From Streptomyces showdoensis (lineage in GTDB: Bacteria; Actinomycetota; Actinomycetes; Streptomycetales; Streptomycetaceae), in the NCBI RefSeq assembly GCF_039535475.1, contig NZ_BAAAXG010000026.1, positions 1,984,001 to 2,048,000 on the forward strand: DNA of 64,000 nucleotides, given 5' to 3'. The notes beneath the pieces are model-generated. The model searched no databases, had not been told where the DNA came from, and worked only from the letters and a program-made list of their open reading frames with translations. The position numbers were made by a program, and so were the translations under genes. This document shows, in pieces, positions 51,977 through 60,312 of this stretch (positions within the stretch are counted from its first letter, which is position 1; each line of letters begins with the position of its first letter).

Positions 51977-52000
51977 GGGGGTAGGGCCGGCCCTACCCCC
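51977..52000 (-). promoter_or_regulatory. Perfect 24-bp palindrome upstream of the second ABC operon
   Basis: GGGGGTAGGGCC followed directly by its exact reverse complement. It contains the GTAGGG...CCCTAC core typical of response-regulator sites. Centre is 67.5 bp before the ATPase ATG. It is 56 bp from the divergent gene at 52056 and may act on it too. Confidence 0.65.
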
Positions 52001-52055
52001 GGCTCCCGGCCTGGGACGATGGCGACGGAACACAGGGCGTGAGGAGGCACCCGGC

Positions 52056-53234
52056 ATGGGCAGGGGCACGGGTACGGGCAGAGGGAGCGGCGACGGCGCC
52101 CGCGACGGCGCGGGCGAGGCCGCCCGGACCGTCGAGGCGGCGCTCGGGGCGCTGTACGGGAACGACGACAGGGCGCTGGACACGGCGGCCTCGCTGCTCG
52201 CCGCCGCCCCCGGCGCCGACGCCGAACTCGCCCGGCGCGGCGAGGAGTTCGTCCGCTCCCTGTGGACCCGCGGCTGGCAGCCGGCCGACCTCGCCCGTGC
52301 GGCCCGCCGCGAGCTGGCGGAGGAGCACGTCCGGCTCCTCTCCGGGATCGTCCGCGCCGAGACGGCCCGCTACGAGCGCCTCCCGCACCGCTGGCGGGCG
52401 CAGCTCGACGCGCTCGAACCGGAGGGCTGGACCGCCGACCGCTTCTCGTACGCGACCGCCGTCCTGGAGCTGTACCGGCTCCTGGTCCGGCTGCCCCGCC
52501 TCGACGCGGTCGGCCCGGTGCCGGGCGAACCGCTGCCGCCGCCCGTCGCGGGCGAGCCCAAGACGCTGGGCCGGATCCGCGCGCTGCTCGCGAAGGCCGA
52601 GGCGACCACGTACGCGGAGGAGGCCGAGGCCCTGACCGCCAAGGCCCAGGAGCTGATGGCCCGCCACAGCCTCGACGAGGCGACCCTGGCGGCGGGCGCG
52701 CCCTCGCCGGAGACGCCGGGGGCGCTCCGGATCGGCGTCGACGCGCCGTACGAGCAGGCGAAGGCGATCCTGCTGGACGCGGTGGCGACGGCGAACCACT
52801 GCCGGGCCGTGTGGAACGACGGCCTCGGCTTCTCGACGGTCGTCGGCTTCGAGGCCGACCTGGATCCGGTGGAGCTGCTCTACACCTCGCTGCTCGTGCA
52901 GGGCACCGCCGCGATGACCCGGGCGGAGGCGGAGCAGCGGGCGGGCGGCCGCAAGCGCACCAAGTCCTTCCGCCAGTCCTTCCTCCTCGCCTACGCGAAC
53001 CGGCTCGGCGCCCGCCTCTCCGCCACCTCCCGCCGCGTCGCCGCCGAGGCCCCGACCCTCCTCCCCGCCCTCGCCACCCGTGAGGTCGCGGTCTCCGCCC
53101 GCACCGACGAACTCTTTCCCGAGACCCGCACCAGCAGGGTGCGGGCCGCTTGGGACGAGGAGGGCTGGTCGCACGGCACGACGGCGGCCGACCGGGCGGG
53201 CCTGGGGGCGCCGGGGCGGGGCGAGATCCGCTGA
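52056..53234 (+). CDS. DUF2786-domain protein
   Basis: 392 aa. The conserved DUF2786 core is GRIRALLAKAEATTYAEEAEALTAKAQELMARHSLDEATL (about residues 172-211). The rest is alpha-helical with an Arg-rich stretch (AGGRKRTKSFRQSFLLAYANRLGARL) that could contact nucleic acid. ATG 52056 follows GAGGAGG. Such proteins occur widely in actinomycetes and phages without a known activity. It is divergent from the ABC operon. Confidence 0.85.
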   Translation: MGRGTGTGRGSGDGARDGAGEAARTVEAALGALYGNDDRALDTAASLLAAAPGADAELARRGEEFVRSLWTRGWQPADLARAARRELAEEHVRLLSGIVRAETARYERLPHRWRAQLDALEPEGWTADRFSYATAVLELYRLLVRLPRLDAVGPVPGEPLPPPVAGEPKTLGRIRALLAKAEATTYAEEAEALTAKAQELMARHSLDEATLAAGAPSPETPGALRIGVDAPYEQAKAILLDAVATANHCRAVWNDGLGFSTVVGFEADLDPVELLYTSLLVQGTAAMTRAEAEQRAGGRKRTKSFRQSFLLAYANRLGARLSATSRRVAAEAPTLLPALATREVAVSARTDELFPETRTSRVRAAWDEEGWSHGTTAADRAGLGAPGRGEIR

Positions 53235-53375
53235 GGGGTGGGCATGCGGGGGCCTCCGCGCGCGGTGGAGTGAATGATCATCACCGCGCTGGACGGGTGC
53301 GGAACGTGGCTGTTTGAGTACGGAACGTAACCGATGATCCGGTTTGTTTCTTGTTCCTGTTTCCAGGAGAGCCAC

Positions 53376-54479
53376 GTGTTCCACCTCAAGACTTCCTTCG
53401 TGCGGAGGGCCGCTCTCGGCGCGCTCGCCGCGCTGACGCTCGCGGCCGCCGTTCCCGGAGGTGCCGCCGCGGCGGCACCCGAGCCGGTCCAGTGGGCGGC
53501 GCTGGGCGACTCGTACACGTCCGGCGTGTTCGTGGGCGACCCCAGCCCCGCGCTCGGCAGCACGGACCGGGACGGCTGCGACCGCAGCACGGGTGCCTAC
53601 CCGAACCTCGTCGCGGCCGGGCTGGCGGCCACCCCGCCGGGCGGCCGGGCGGTGACGCTGACGGACGTCAGCTGCGGCGCCGCCACCATCGCCGAGATCG
53701 CCTCCGCCCGGCAGACCCCGATCAGCCCGGTCGAGCCCCCCGAGGGCGGCTGGCCCGGCGTGGCCGAGCAGGTGCGGCGGGCCGGGCTGGGCGCGCGCAC
53801 GGACGTGGTCACGATCGGCATCGGCGGCAACAGCCTGCCCTTCGGCAAGATGTTCACGTCCTGCCTGCTCCTGGGCTTCGGCCAGGCGGACGACGCCACC
53901 CCGTGCCGGGACGCGTACGAGGGCGGCGGCCCGGTCCTGGACCAGGAGTCGATCCACGACAAGTACGACCGGGTCACCCGGGAGTACGCGCGCATGCTCC
54001 GGGCGGTGCGGCAGGCGGCTCCCCACGCCAGGATCATCACGGTCGGCTACCCCACGATCGTCCCCGAGGACGGCACGTCCTGTGACCGCCGGGACACCCA
54101 CGAGCTCGCCGTGGACGTCGAGGGCGCCGGCCGGCTCGCGGCCACCCACGGGGACGTCGCCTGGCTGCACGAGGTGAACACCCACCTCAACTCGATCATC
54201 GAGGCGATCACCGAGCTGAGCGACGGCACCTTCGTCGACACCGCGACCGGCAGCGTCGGTCACGACGCCTGTCAGCCGAAGGGCGCCAAGTGGGTCGAGG
54301 GCGTCTGCGGCGAGGCCGGTCCGTACTGGCCGAGCGGGCTCGCCGTCGGCTTCCTCGCCCTGAAGTGCTCCGACGGCGACCGGGCCACGCTCGTGCACCC
54401 CAACGCCGCGGGTCACCGCCACACGGCCGCCCGGGTCGAGGCGGCGGTCCGGGCGGCGCTGACGCCGACCTCGACCTGA
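53376..54479 (+). CDS. Secreted SGNH/GDSL hydrolase
   Basis: 367 aa from GTG 53376, directly after AGGAGA. The signal peptide (RRAALGALAALTLAAAVPG) ends near AAAAAP. Catalytic blocks: block I WAALGDSYTSG (Ser46), the GIGGN block and the block V region VHPNAAGHRH. Paired cysteines (DGCDRS, SCGAAT) suggest disulfides in the extracellular protein, as in Streptomyces esterases and phospholipases of this fold. The substrate is unknown. A terminator follows. Confidence 0.93.
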   Translation: MFHLKTSFVRRAALGALAALTLAAAVPGGAAAAAPEPVQWAALGDSYTSGVFVGDPSPALGSTDRDGCDRSTGAYPNLVAAGLAATPPGGRAVTLTDVSCGAATIAEIASARQTPISPVEPPEGGWPGVAEQVRRAGLGARTDVVTIGIGGNSLPFGKMFTSCLLLGFGQADDATPCRDAYEGGGPVLDQESIHDKYDRVTREYARMLRAVRQAAPHARIITVGYPTIVPEDGTSCDRRDTHELAVDVEGAGRLAATHGDVAWLHEVNTHLNSIIEAITELSDGTFVDTATGSVGHDACQPKGAKWVEGVCGEAGPYWPSGLAVGFLALKCSDGDRATLVHPNAAGHRHTAARVEAAVRAALTPTST

Positions 54480-54485
54480 CCCGGC

Positions 54486-54530
54486 CCCGGACGGCCCCCG
54501 CCCGAGCCCCTCGGACGGGGGCCGTCCGGG
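54486..54530 (+). terminator. Terminator after the GDSL hydrolase
   Basis: CCCGGACGGCCCCCG pairs with CGGGGGCCGTCCGGG, extended inward by a CCGAG/CTCGG stem. Confidence 0.8.
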
Positions 54531-54560
54531 CCGAATGCCCGTTTCGCCCCAGAACGCGGA

Positions 54561-54566
54561 TAGGCT
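54561..54566 (+). promoter_or_regulatory. Predicted leaderless -10 box for the FUSC gene
   Basis: TAGGCT ends six bases before the ATG at 54573 and there is no Shine-Dalgarno. Confidence 0.45.
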
Positions 54567-54572
54567 CGCCCC

Positions 54573-56636
54573 ATGAGCTGGCTCCGGGCGCTGAAGGAGA
54601 CCGCGCGCTCGGGGCTCTCCGTCGAGCGACGGCGACTGGAGCCCGCCGTGGCCGCGCGCGGGGCGCTGGGCCTGGCGCTCGTCGTCGGGGTGTCGCTCGC
54701 GCTGTTCGGGCCCGCGGTGGCGGCCTCGTCCGCGTTCGGCGCGTTCCAGGCGGCGATCGCGACCTTCCAGCGCTCGTACCGCCCCCGCCCCACCCTCGCG
54801 CTGGCCTCCGGCGCGAGCCTCGCCGTGTCGACCTTCCTCGGCTACCTCACCGCCTCCCACCCGGTCCCCTTCCTGATCCTGCTCGGCCTGTGGACCTTCC
54901 TCGCGGGCCTGGCCTGGGCGGTCGGCCCCACCGTCGGCATCATCGCCGCCTCCAACGTGGCGATCATGCTGGTCACGGTCACCCTGCCGACCTCGGTCGC
55001 CACCGCCGCCGGCCACGCCGCGATGATCGCCGTCGGCGGTCTCGTCCAGGCCGCGCTGATCGTCACCATGCCGGTGCGCCGCTGGGGCGCCCAGCGCGAC
55101 GCGCTCGCCGACGCGCTCGCGGCCGTGGCCGACTACGCCCGGCGGCTGCGCCACGACCCGACCGCCTCCTTCGACCCCGTGCCGCTGATGACGGCCCGCA
55201 GCGCCGCCGCCGTCACCCCGCGCCAGGCCCGCCGCCGGCCCGCCGAACTGCACGGGGCGCGCGGCCTCGCCGAGCGGATCCGGCCGGTGCTCGCCTCCCT
55301 CGCCGACCCGGCCGTCGGCGCGCCCGCCGAGGGCCCGGAACGGGACCGGGTGCGCGAGCTGCTGGCCGCGGCGGGCGAGCTGCTGGACGCCGCCGCGCAC
55401 GCGATCCGGCACGGCGAACCGGTCGACCTGCCGCCCGCCGCCGTCGCCGCGCTGCGCACGCCGGACACCGGGGCGATCCTGACCGGCGCGCCCCGCCGGG
55501 CCGCGACCCGGCTCGCCGCGCTGCTCGGCGACGTCGTGGAGACCGCCGAGCCCCGCACCGAGACGGCCGCCGAGGCCCGCAGCCGCCCGACCCTGGTGCG
55601 GCTGGTCCCGGTGGCGCTCGGGAGGATGCGCGCCGAGCTGCGCCACGAGTCGCCGATCCTGCGCCACGCGATCCGGGTCACGGCGGTGGCCTGCGCCGGC
55701 TACCTGATCGGCACCGCCCTGCCCCTCGGGCACGGTTACTGGGCGCCGATGGCCTCGGTGATGGTGATGCGCCCGGACTTCTCGCAGACGTACGCGCGCT
55801 CCGTCGCCCGCTTCGGCGGCACCCTCGTCGGCGTCACCCTCGCCTCCGGCATCGTGCAGGCCGCGCACCCGGGCGCGTACGGCTCGGCGGCGCTCGCGGT
55901 GGTCTGCGCGTTCGGGATGTACCTGCTGATGCGCACGGGCTACGCGGCCAGCCAGGTCTTCGTCGCCGCGTACGTCGTCTTCCTGCTCGGCATGGCCGGC
56001 GAGGGCCTCTCCCAGACCATCCGCGACCGGGTCCTGCTGACCCTCCTCGGCGGCGTCCTCGCGATGCTCGCGTACGCGGTCTACCCGGCCTGGGAGACGC
56101 CCCGGCTGCGCGGCCGGCTGGCGGACTGGCTGGTGGCCGACGGGCGGTACGCGGCCTCCGTCGTCGCCCACTACGCCGACCCGGCCGGACCCTCCTGCCC
56201 CGACGTGCGCGAGGCGCTGCTCGGTACCCGCGCCGCCCGGATCGGGTGGCAGGAGGGGCTGGCCCGGGCCACCCACGAGCCGGTCCGCCACCGGGGCCTG
56301 TCGCACGCGGCGGCGGACGACGCCGAGCACGCCCTGGCCCAGCTGGGCCGGGTCGCCATGCTCCTGGAGGCCCATCTGCCCGAGCGCGGCGCCCCGCCCG
56401 TCCCGGAGGCCGCGGCCCTCGCGGAGGCGCTGCGGCGCTCCACCGAGCGGGGCGCGAAGGCGGTCCGGGAGCGCAAGGCGCCCCGCTGGGACGACCTGCG
56501 GGCGACGGTCGACGCCTGGTCGGCGGGGGAGGGGGCCCCGGACCACTTCCTGCTGCGCAAGGGCGCCCCGCTCCTCCTGGAGGCGCTCGACGACCTGACG
56601 ACGGCGCTGACGGAGACGTCCCGGGTCAAGGACTAG
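54573..56636 (+). CDS. FUSC-family membrane protein (aromatic acid exporter type)
   Basis: 687 aa. Two membrane blocks of about five to six helices each (about residues 30-165 and 365-510) flank and precede soluble helical regions, the FUSC arrangement. The second block contains the family-like APMASVMVMRPDFSQTYARSVARFGGTLVGV. Homologues pump aromatic acids or similar compounds, but the substrate here is not known. It is followed by a tandem repeat array. Confidence 0.88.
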   Translation: MSWLRALKETARSGLSVERRRLEPAVAARGALGLALVVGVSLALFGPAVAASSAFGAFQAAIATFQRSYRPRPTLALASGASLAVSTFLGYLTASHPVPFLILLGLWTFLAGLAWAVGPTVGIIAASNVAIMLVTVTLPTSVATAAGHAAMIAVGGLVQAALIVTMPVRRWGAQRDALADALAAVADYARRLRHDPTASFDPVPLMTARSAAAVTPRQARRRPAELHGARGLAERIRPVLASLADPAVGAPAEGPERDRVRELLAAAGELLDAAAHAIRHGEPVDLPPAAVAALRTPDTGAILTGAPRRAATRLAALLGDVVETAEPRTETAAEARSRPTLVRLVPVALGRMRAELRHESPILRHAIRVTAVACAGYLIGTALPLGHGYWAPMASVMVMRPDFSQTYARSVARFGGTLVGVTLASGIVQAAHPGAYGSAALAVVCAFGMYLLMRTGYAASQVFVAAYVVFLLGMAGEGLSQTIRDRVLLTLLGGVLAMLAYAVYPAWETPRLRGRLADWLVADGRYAASVVAHYADPAGPSCPDVREALLGTRAARIGWQEGLARATHEPVRHRGLSHAAADDAEHALAQLGRVAMLLEAHLPERGAPPVPEAAALAEALRRSTERGAKAVRERKAPRWDDLRATVDAWSAGEGAPDHFLLRKGAPLLLEALDDLTTALTETSRVKD

Positions 56637-56640
56637 AGGC

Positions 56641-56933
56641 CCTCCCGCCGCCTGCCCTCCCGCCGCCCGCCCTCCCGCCGCCTGCCCTCCCGGCGACCTG
56701 CCCTCCCGCCGCCTGCCCTCCCGGCGACCTGCCCTCCCGCCGCCTGCCCTCCCGGCGACCTGCCCTCCCGCCGCCTGCCCTCCCGGCGACCTGCCCTCCC
56801 GCCGCCTGCCCTCCCGGCGACCTGCCCTCCCGCCGCCCGCCCTCCCGGCGACCTGCCCTCCCGCCGCCCGCCCTCCCGGCGACCTGCCCTCCCGCCGCCC
56901 GCCCTCCCGGCGACCTGCCCTCCCGGCCTCCCG
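56641..56933. repeat. Tandem minisatellite of about 31 bp
   Basis: About nine units of roughly 31 bp, each made of two near-identical halves of the type CCTGCCCTCCCGCCG and CCTGCCCTCCCGGCGA. It fills the gap between two convergent genes (FUSC and rpsN). Open frames crossing it on both strands are low-complexity artefacts. Confidence 0.9.
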
Positions 56934-56962
56934 GCCCGCGCGTCCCGTCCGACGCCCCCGTC

Positions 56963-57268
56963 TCACCAGGACGACTTGCGCACCCCCGGCAGCATCCCCG
57001 CGTGGGCCAGCTCCCGCAGTCGGACCCGGGAGAGGCCGAACTTGCGCAGGTGGCCGCGGGGGCGCCCGTCGACGGCGTCGCGGTTGCGGAGCCGGGTGGG
57101 GCTCGCGTCGCGCGGCTGGCGGCGCAGTTCGCGCAGGGCCGCCTCCCGGTCGGCCCCGGGCGTCGCCGGGCGGCGGACGATCTCCTTCAGCTCGGCGCGG
57201 CGCTCGGCGTACCGGGCCACGACGCGCCGACGCCGCTCGTTGCGCGCGATCTTGCTCGCCTTGGCCAT
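56963..57268 (-). CDS. rpsN: 30S ribosomal protein S14, zinc-free paralogue
   Basis: 101 aa, the long C-minus form of S14: [20 protein letters not shown] ... [33 protein letters not shown]. It has no CxxC pairs, so it needs no zinc, unlike the short zinc-binding S14. The start overlaps the rpmB stop by one base (TGATG), so the two are cotranslated from the Zur-controlled promoter. Expected role: replace the zinc form when zinc is short. Confidence 0.96.
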   Translation of the reverse strand: MAKASKIARNERRRRVVARYAERRAELKEIVRRPATPGADREAALRELRRQPRDASPTRLRNRDAVDGRPRGHLRKFGLSRVRLRELAHAGMLPGVRKSSW

Positions 57269-57504
57269 CAGACCCGCACCCCCCGGGCGCGGATGCGGGC
57301 CACGGCCGCCTCCACGCCGATCGCGTCGACGGTCCGGATCCCGCGCACGCTCAGGGTGAGGCGCACGTGACGCCCCTCGCTCGGGAGCCAGTAGCGCTTG
57401 CGCTGGATGTTGGGGTCGAAGCGGCGGGAGGTGCGCCGGTGGGAGTGCGAGACGCGGTTGCCGAAGCCGGGCCGCGCCCCGGTGAGCTGGCAGTGGGCGG
57501 ACAT
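57268..57504 (-). CDS. rpmB: 50S ribosomal protein L28, paralogue
   Basis: 78 aa: [54 protein letters not shown]28 paralogues with reduced cysteines occur in zinc-stress operons; here only one Cys (Cys5) remains and the usual CxxC pairs are absent. ATG 57504 is preceded by AAAGGCAGGT. First gene of the leftward arm beside the Zur box. Confidence 0.95.
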   Translation of the reverse strand: MSAHCQLTGARPGFGNRVSHSHRRTSRRFDPNIQRKRYWLPSEGRHVRLTLSVRGIRTVDAIGVEAAVARIRARGVRV

Positions 57505-57521
57505 CAGGACCTGCCTTTGGT

Positions 57522-57540
57522 AATGGGAATCGTTTTCATT
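57522..57540. promoter_or_regulatory. Zur box between divergent ribosomal paralogue genes
   Basis: AATGGGAATCGTTTTCATT is a dyad (AATG/CATT ends, GAA/TTT-type inner parts) matching the Streptomyces Zur consensus (TGNNAATGATTTTCATTTTCA-like). It lies 18 bp from the rpmB ATG and 14 bp from the rpmG ATG, so it can repress both arms when zinc is plentiful. Confidence 0.85.
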
Positions 57541-57553
57541 TACTCTACACATC

Positions 57554-57718
57554 ATGGCCCGCAACGAACTCCGCCCGATCGTGAAACTCCGGTCCACCGC
57601 AGGAACCGGCTACACCTACGTCACCCGCAAGAACCGCCGCAACGATCCCGAGCGTCTGACCCTGCGCAAGTACGACCCGGTCGCCCGCCGCCACGTCGAC
57701 TTCCGAGAGGAGCGCTGA
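57554..57718 (+). CDS. rpmG: 50S ribosomal protein L33, zinc-free paralogue
   Basis: 54 aa: [35 protein letters not shown], with no CxxC pairs, so it is the C-minus form. ATG 57554 lies 14 bases from the Zur box. Six bases separate it from the L31 gene, with which it forms the rightward arm. Confidence 0.96.
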   Translation: MARNELRPIVKLRSTAGTGYTYVTRKNRRNDPERLTLRKYDPVARRHVDFREER

Positions 57719-57724
57719 GCCCCG

Positions 57725-57997
57725 ATGAAGCCCGGAATCCACCCCCCGTACGGCCCCGTCGTCTTCCGCGACAAGGCCGGCGGCTTCGCCTTCCTCACCC
57801 GCTCCACCCTCACCTCCGACCGGACCGTCGAGTGGGAGGACGGGCACACCTATCCGGTCGTCGACGTCGAGATCTCCTCGGCGAGCCACCCCTTCTACAC
57901 CGGCACGGCCCGGGTCCTGGACACCGCGGGGCGCGTCGAGCGTTTCGAGAAGCGGTACGGGCGGCGCAACCCGCCCGCCGGGGGAGGGGCGGCCTGA
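57725..57997 (+). CDS. rpmE2: 50S ribosomal protein L31 type B
   Basis: 90 aa: [54 protein letters not shown]. Lacks the zinc cysteines of ordinary L31, the mark of type B. It is cotranscribed with rpmG under the Zur box. Type B L31 replaces the zinc protein on ribosomes during zinc shortage. Confidence 0.96.
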   Translation: MKPGIHPPYGPVVFRDKAGGFAFLTRSTLTSDRTVEWEDGHTYPVVDVEISSASHPFYTGTARVLDTAGRVERFEKRYGRRNPPAGGGAA

Positions 57998-58048
57998 CGG
58001 CAGGTCAACTCCCCGCACGGTGAGTCGCGTAGTCGCTACGCCACCCCC

Positions 58049-58065
58049 CGTGCACGTGCATCTGC
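58049..58065 (-). promoter_or_regulatory. Shared 17-bp motif near the DUF397 gene
   Basis: On the minus strand this is GCAGATGCACGTGCACG, identical to 59109-59125. The core TGCACGTGCA is palindromic. It lies about 75 bases upstream of the DUF397 start. Confidence 0.6.
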
Positions 58066-58140
58066 TCATGCAGCGGCATATGAACACAGCTATGATCCGA
58101 GGAAGTTGACACATGCACCAAACATCTCGGGGAGCTACCA

Positions 58141-58383
58141 GTGCACCACGCGCACCACGCGTACAACGGCATGGCGGCCACGGAGCTTCGTGGTGTCGTG
58201 TGGCAGAAGAGCCGGCACAGCAACTCCCAGGGGTCCTGCGTGGAGTTCGCCAAGCTGCCCGGGGGTGACGTCGCGGTGCGCAACTCGCGCCATCCCGAAG
58301 GCCCCGCGCTCGTCTACACGCCCGCCGAGATAGAGGCCCTCCTCCTCGGCGTCAAGGACGGGGAGTTCGACCACCTGGTGTGA
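58141..58383 (+). CDS. DUF397-domain protein
   Basis: 80 aa from GTG 58141 after GGGGAG. Family signature WQKSRHSNSQGSCVEFAKL, with VAVRNSRHPEGPALVYTPAEI. DUF397 proteins are partners of the XRE/DUF5753 regulators in Streptomyces, as in the BldB/WhiJ systems. Here the XRE gene (59337) and an ATP-binding kinase-like gene (58483) are close by, and all share the 17-bp motif. TTGACA lies at 58107. Confidence 0.92.
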   Translation: MHHAHHAYNGMAATELRGVVWQKSRHSNSQGSCVEFAKLPGGDVAVRNSRHPEGPALVYTPAEIEALLLGVKDGEFDHLV

Positions 58384-58414
58384 GGCGCGGCGGCCCGGGA
58401 GGGCGCGGTGGAGC

Positions 58415-58464
58415 ACGTACGGGAGGGCCCCGGTGGCAGTCGCCGCCGGGGCCCTCCCGTACGT
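58415..58464. terminator. Bidirectional terminator
   Basis: ACGTACGGGAGGGCCCCGG pairs perfectly with its complement near 58445-58464 around a short loop, between the convergent DUF397 and ATP-binding genes. Confidence 0.85.
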
Positions 58465-58482
58465 CCTGTTCCGTACCGTCCG

Positions 58483-58986
58483 CTACTCCGGTCCCAGCCG
58501 GAACAGCGCCCACACCACCTTGCCGTGCAGCGTGCCCGCCAGCGGGTGCCAGCCCCAGCTGTCGCTGAAGGACTCCACCAGGAACAGCCCGCGGCCCGAC
58601 TCGGCGGCGAAGTCCTCGCCGCCCTCGCGCGCCTCCGGGCTCTCCTGGCTGGGGTCGCGCACGGCGCACACCAGGCGTGAGGCCCAGCGCATGAGGTGCA
58701 GGCGGACCGGTGGATTCAGGCCTTCCTCGTACGCCGAGGTCGATTCCGCCGGCACCGCGTGCCGCAGCGCGTTGGTGACGAGCTCCGAGACCACCAGGGC
58801 CACGTCGTCGAAGCGGTCCGCGAGGTCCCAGTTGGTGAGCGTCCGACTGGTGAACTTCCGTGCGCCGCGCACCGCTTCGTAGCGGGGCGGCAGCGCGCAG
58901 GAGGCGGAGTTGGAGACGGCCGCGGGATCGATCGGCGGGAGACCCTGCCGTAACGGCTCGAGCATGGTCGATCCATTCGGTCCCAT
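58483..58986 (-). CDS. ATP-binding protein (RsbW/anti-sigma kinase-like)
   Basis: 167 aa from ATG 58986, preceded by GGGAG. HATPase_c motifs: VALVVSELVTNALRHAVP (N box), VRDPSQESP, and GRGLFLVESFSDSWGW (G box). No membrane segment. It is the small soluble type common in Streptomyces that often accompanies XRE/DUF397 pairs and may bind or phosphorylate partners. Transcribed towards the DUF397 gene. Confidence 0.92.
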   Translation of the reverse strand: MGPNGSTMLEPLRQGLPPIDPAAVSNSASCALPPRYEAVRGARKFTSRTLTNWDLADRFDDVALVVSELVTNALRHAVPAESTSAYEEGLNPPVRLHLMRWASRLVCAVRDPSQESPEAREGGEDFAAESGRGLFLVESFSDSWGWHPLAGTLHGKVVWALFRLGPE

Positions 58987-59336
58987 GCGAGGCACTCCCG
59001 GGAATCGCGACTGTGGTGCGACAACTGGTGCGACAACGGTGCGGCAGCACGCGCGAGTACACGGCTGTGCGGGCTCCATGGTTCCGAATGCGCCGGAGGG
59101 ATGCAAGGGCAGATGCACGTGCACGCGCCGGACCTGTCCGCCCACGTGCCGATTCTGTGCATAAGTCGCCCCGCCCGGGTGACCCGGCTGCCCGGAACCC
59201 GCCCCCGATCCGTAATCGAATGTGTACGCGCTGAAGCGTTTAGTGGCAGAATCCGGGGCTCGACGGGGGCTCGGCATCGGATTGATCCATATTGATCTTG
59301 AGGGGCGGGGAGCACCGTGATGGGGAGGCTGGAGCC
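58987..59336. promoter_or_regulatory. Divergent control region of the ATPase and XRE genes
   Basis: About 350 bases without a gene. It contains the second copy of the 17-bp motif (59109-59125). The part from 59200 to 59260 is comparatively A/T-rich and is likely to hold the XRE promoter. I see no further clear element. Confidence 0.5.
59109..59125 (+). promoter_or_regulatory. Shared 17-bp motif in the ATPase/XRE control region
   Basis: GCAGATGCACGTGCACG, inverted copy of 58049-58065. It lies between the two divergent starts and is a candidate operator for the XRE regulator. Confidence 0.6.
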
Positions 59337-60209
59337 GTGACGGCAGGCGAATCGAGCGGGGCGAGCGGGAGCGTGGTGCGCCGCATCCTGCTGGGCTCCC
59401 AGTTGAGGCGACTGCGCGAATCGCGTGGCATCACCCGGGAGGCGGCCGGTTATTCGATCCGCGCGTCCGAATCCAAGATCAGCCGTATGGAGTTGGGAAG
59501 GGTGAGCTTCAAGGCCAGGGACGTCGAGGATCTGCTCACGCTCTACGGGGTCGGCGACGAGACCGAGCGCGGCTCGCTCCTCGGCCTGGCCCGCGAGGCG
59601 AACGTGGCCGGCTGGTGGCACAGCTTCGGCGACGTGCTGCCGGGCTGGTTCCAGACCTACATCGGCCTCGAAGGCGCCGCCTCCCTCATCCGCATCTACG
59701 AGGTCCAGTTCATCCACGGACTGCTGCAGACCGAGGCCTACGCCCAGGCCGTCGTCACCCGGGGCATGCCCGGCGCCCCGCGCGCCGAGATCGAGCGCCG
59801 GGTCGCGCTGCGCCTGGAGCGCCAGAAGGTCCTGGTCTCCGAGCGCGCCCCGCAGTTCCACGCCGTGCTCGACGAGGCCGCGCTGCGCCGCCCGTACGGC
59901 GACCGGTCCGTCATGCAGGGCCAGTTGAGGCACCTCATCGAGATCTCCGAGCACCCCAACGTCACGCTCCAGGTGATGCCCTTCAGCTTCGGCGGCCACG
60001 CGGGCGAGAGCGGCTCCTTCACCATGCTGAGCTTCCCGGAGTCCGACCTCTCCGACGTCGTCTACCTGGAACAGCTGACCAGCGCCCTCTACCTCGACAA
60101 GCGCGAGGAGGTCGCCCAGTACGCCCGGGTGATGGAGCGGCTGCGCGAGGACAGCCCCGACCCGGCGGAAAGTCGGGACCTTCTGCGGGGACTCCTCCAA
60201 CTCTCCTGA
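59337..60209 (+). CDS. XRE-family regulator with DUF5753
   Basis: 290 aa from GTG 59337 (GGAGGCTGGAG upstream). The N-terminal helix-turn-helix is LLGSQLRRLRESRGITREAAGYSIRASESKISRMELGRVSF. The rest is DUF5753: GWFQTYIGLEGAASLIRIYEVQFIHGLLQTEAYAQAV and LHRLIEIS-like QLRHLIEISEHPNVTLQVMPF. This is the WhiJ/BldB-partner type, expected to bind DNA and to be countered by a DUF397 partner. Confidence 0.94.
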   Translation: MTAGESSGASGSVVRRILLGSQLRRLRESRGITREAAGYSIRASESKISRMELGRVSFKARDVEDLLTLYGVGDETERGSLLGLAREANVAGWWHSFGDVLPGWFQTYIGLEGAASLIRIYEVQFIHGLLQTEAYAQAVVTRGMPGAPRAEIERRVALRLERQKVLVSERAPQFHAVLDEAALRRPYGDRSVMQGQLRHLIEISEHPNVTLQVMPFSFGGHAGESGSFTMLSFPESDLSDVVYLEQLTSALYLDKREEVAQYARVMERLREDSPDPAESRDLLRGLLQLS

Positions 60210-60312
60210 GACGTAAGTACGATGACGTGACATCAGTGCGTCAGTGGGTCAGTGCGTCACCGACGCGTCCGTCCGTGCCGACGTCCGCCACCGCGGGTAA
60301 GGGGTCTCGTCC

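Noticed and set aside
51993..56966. A 1657-residue minus-strand open frame across DUF2786, GDSL, FUSC genes and the repeat array
   Set aside because: It crosses several well-supported genes and begins inside the minisatellite; composition is typical of shadow frames in G+C-rich DNA.
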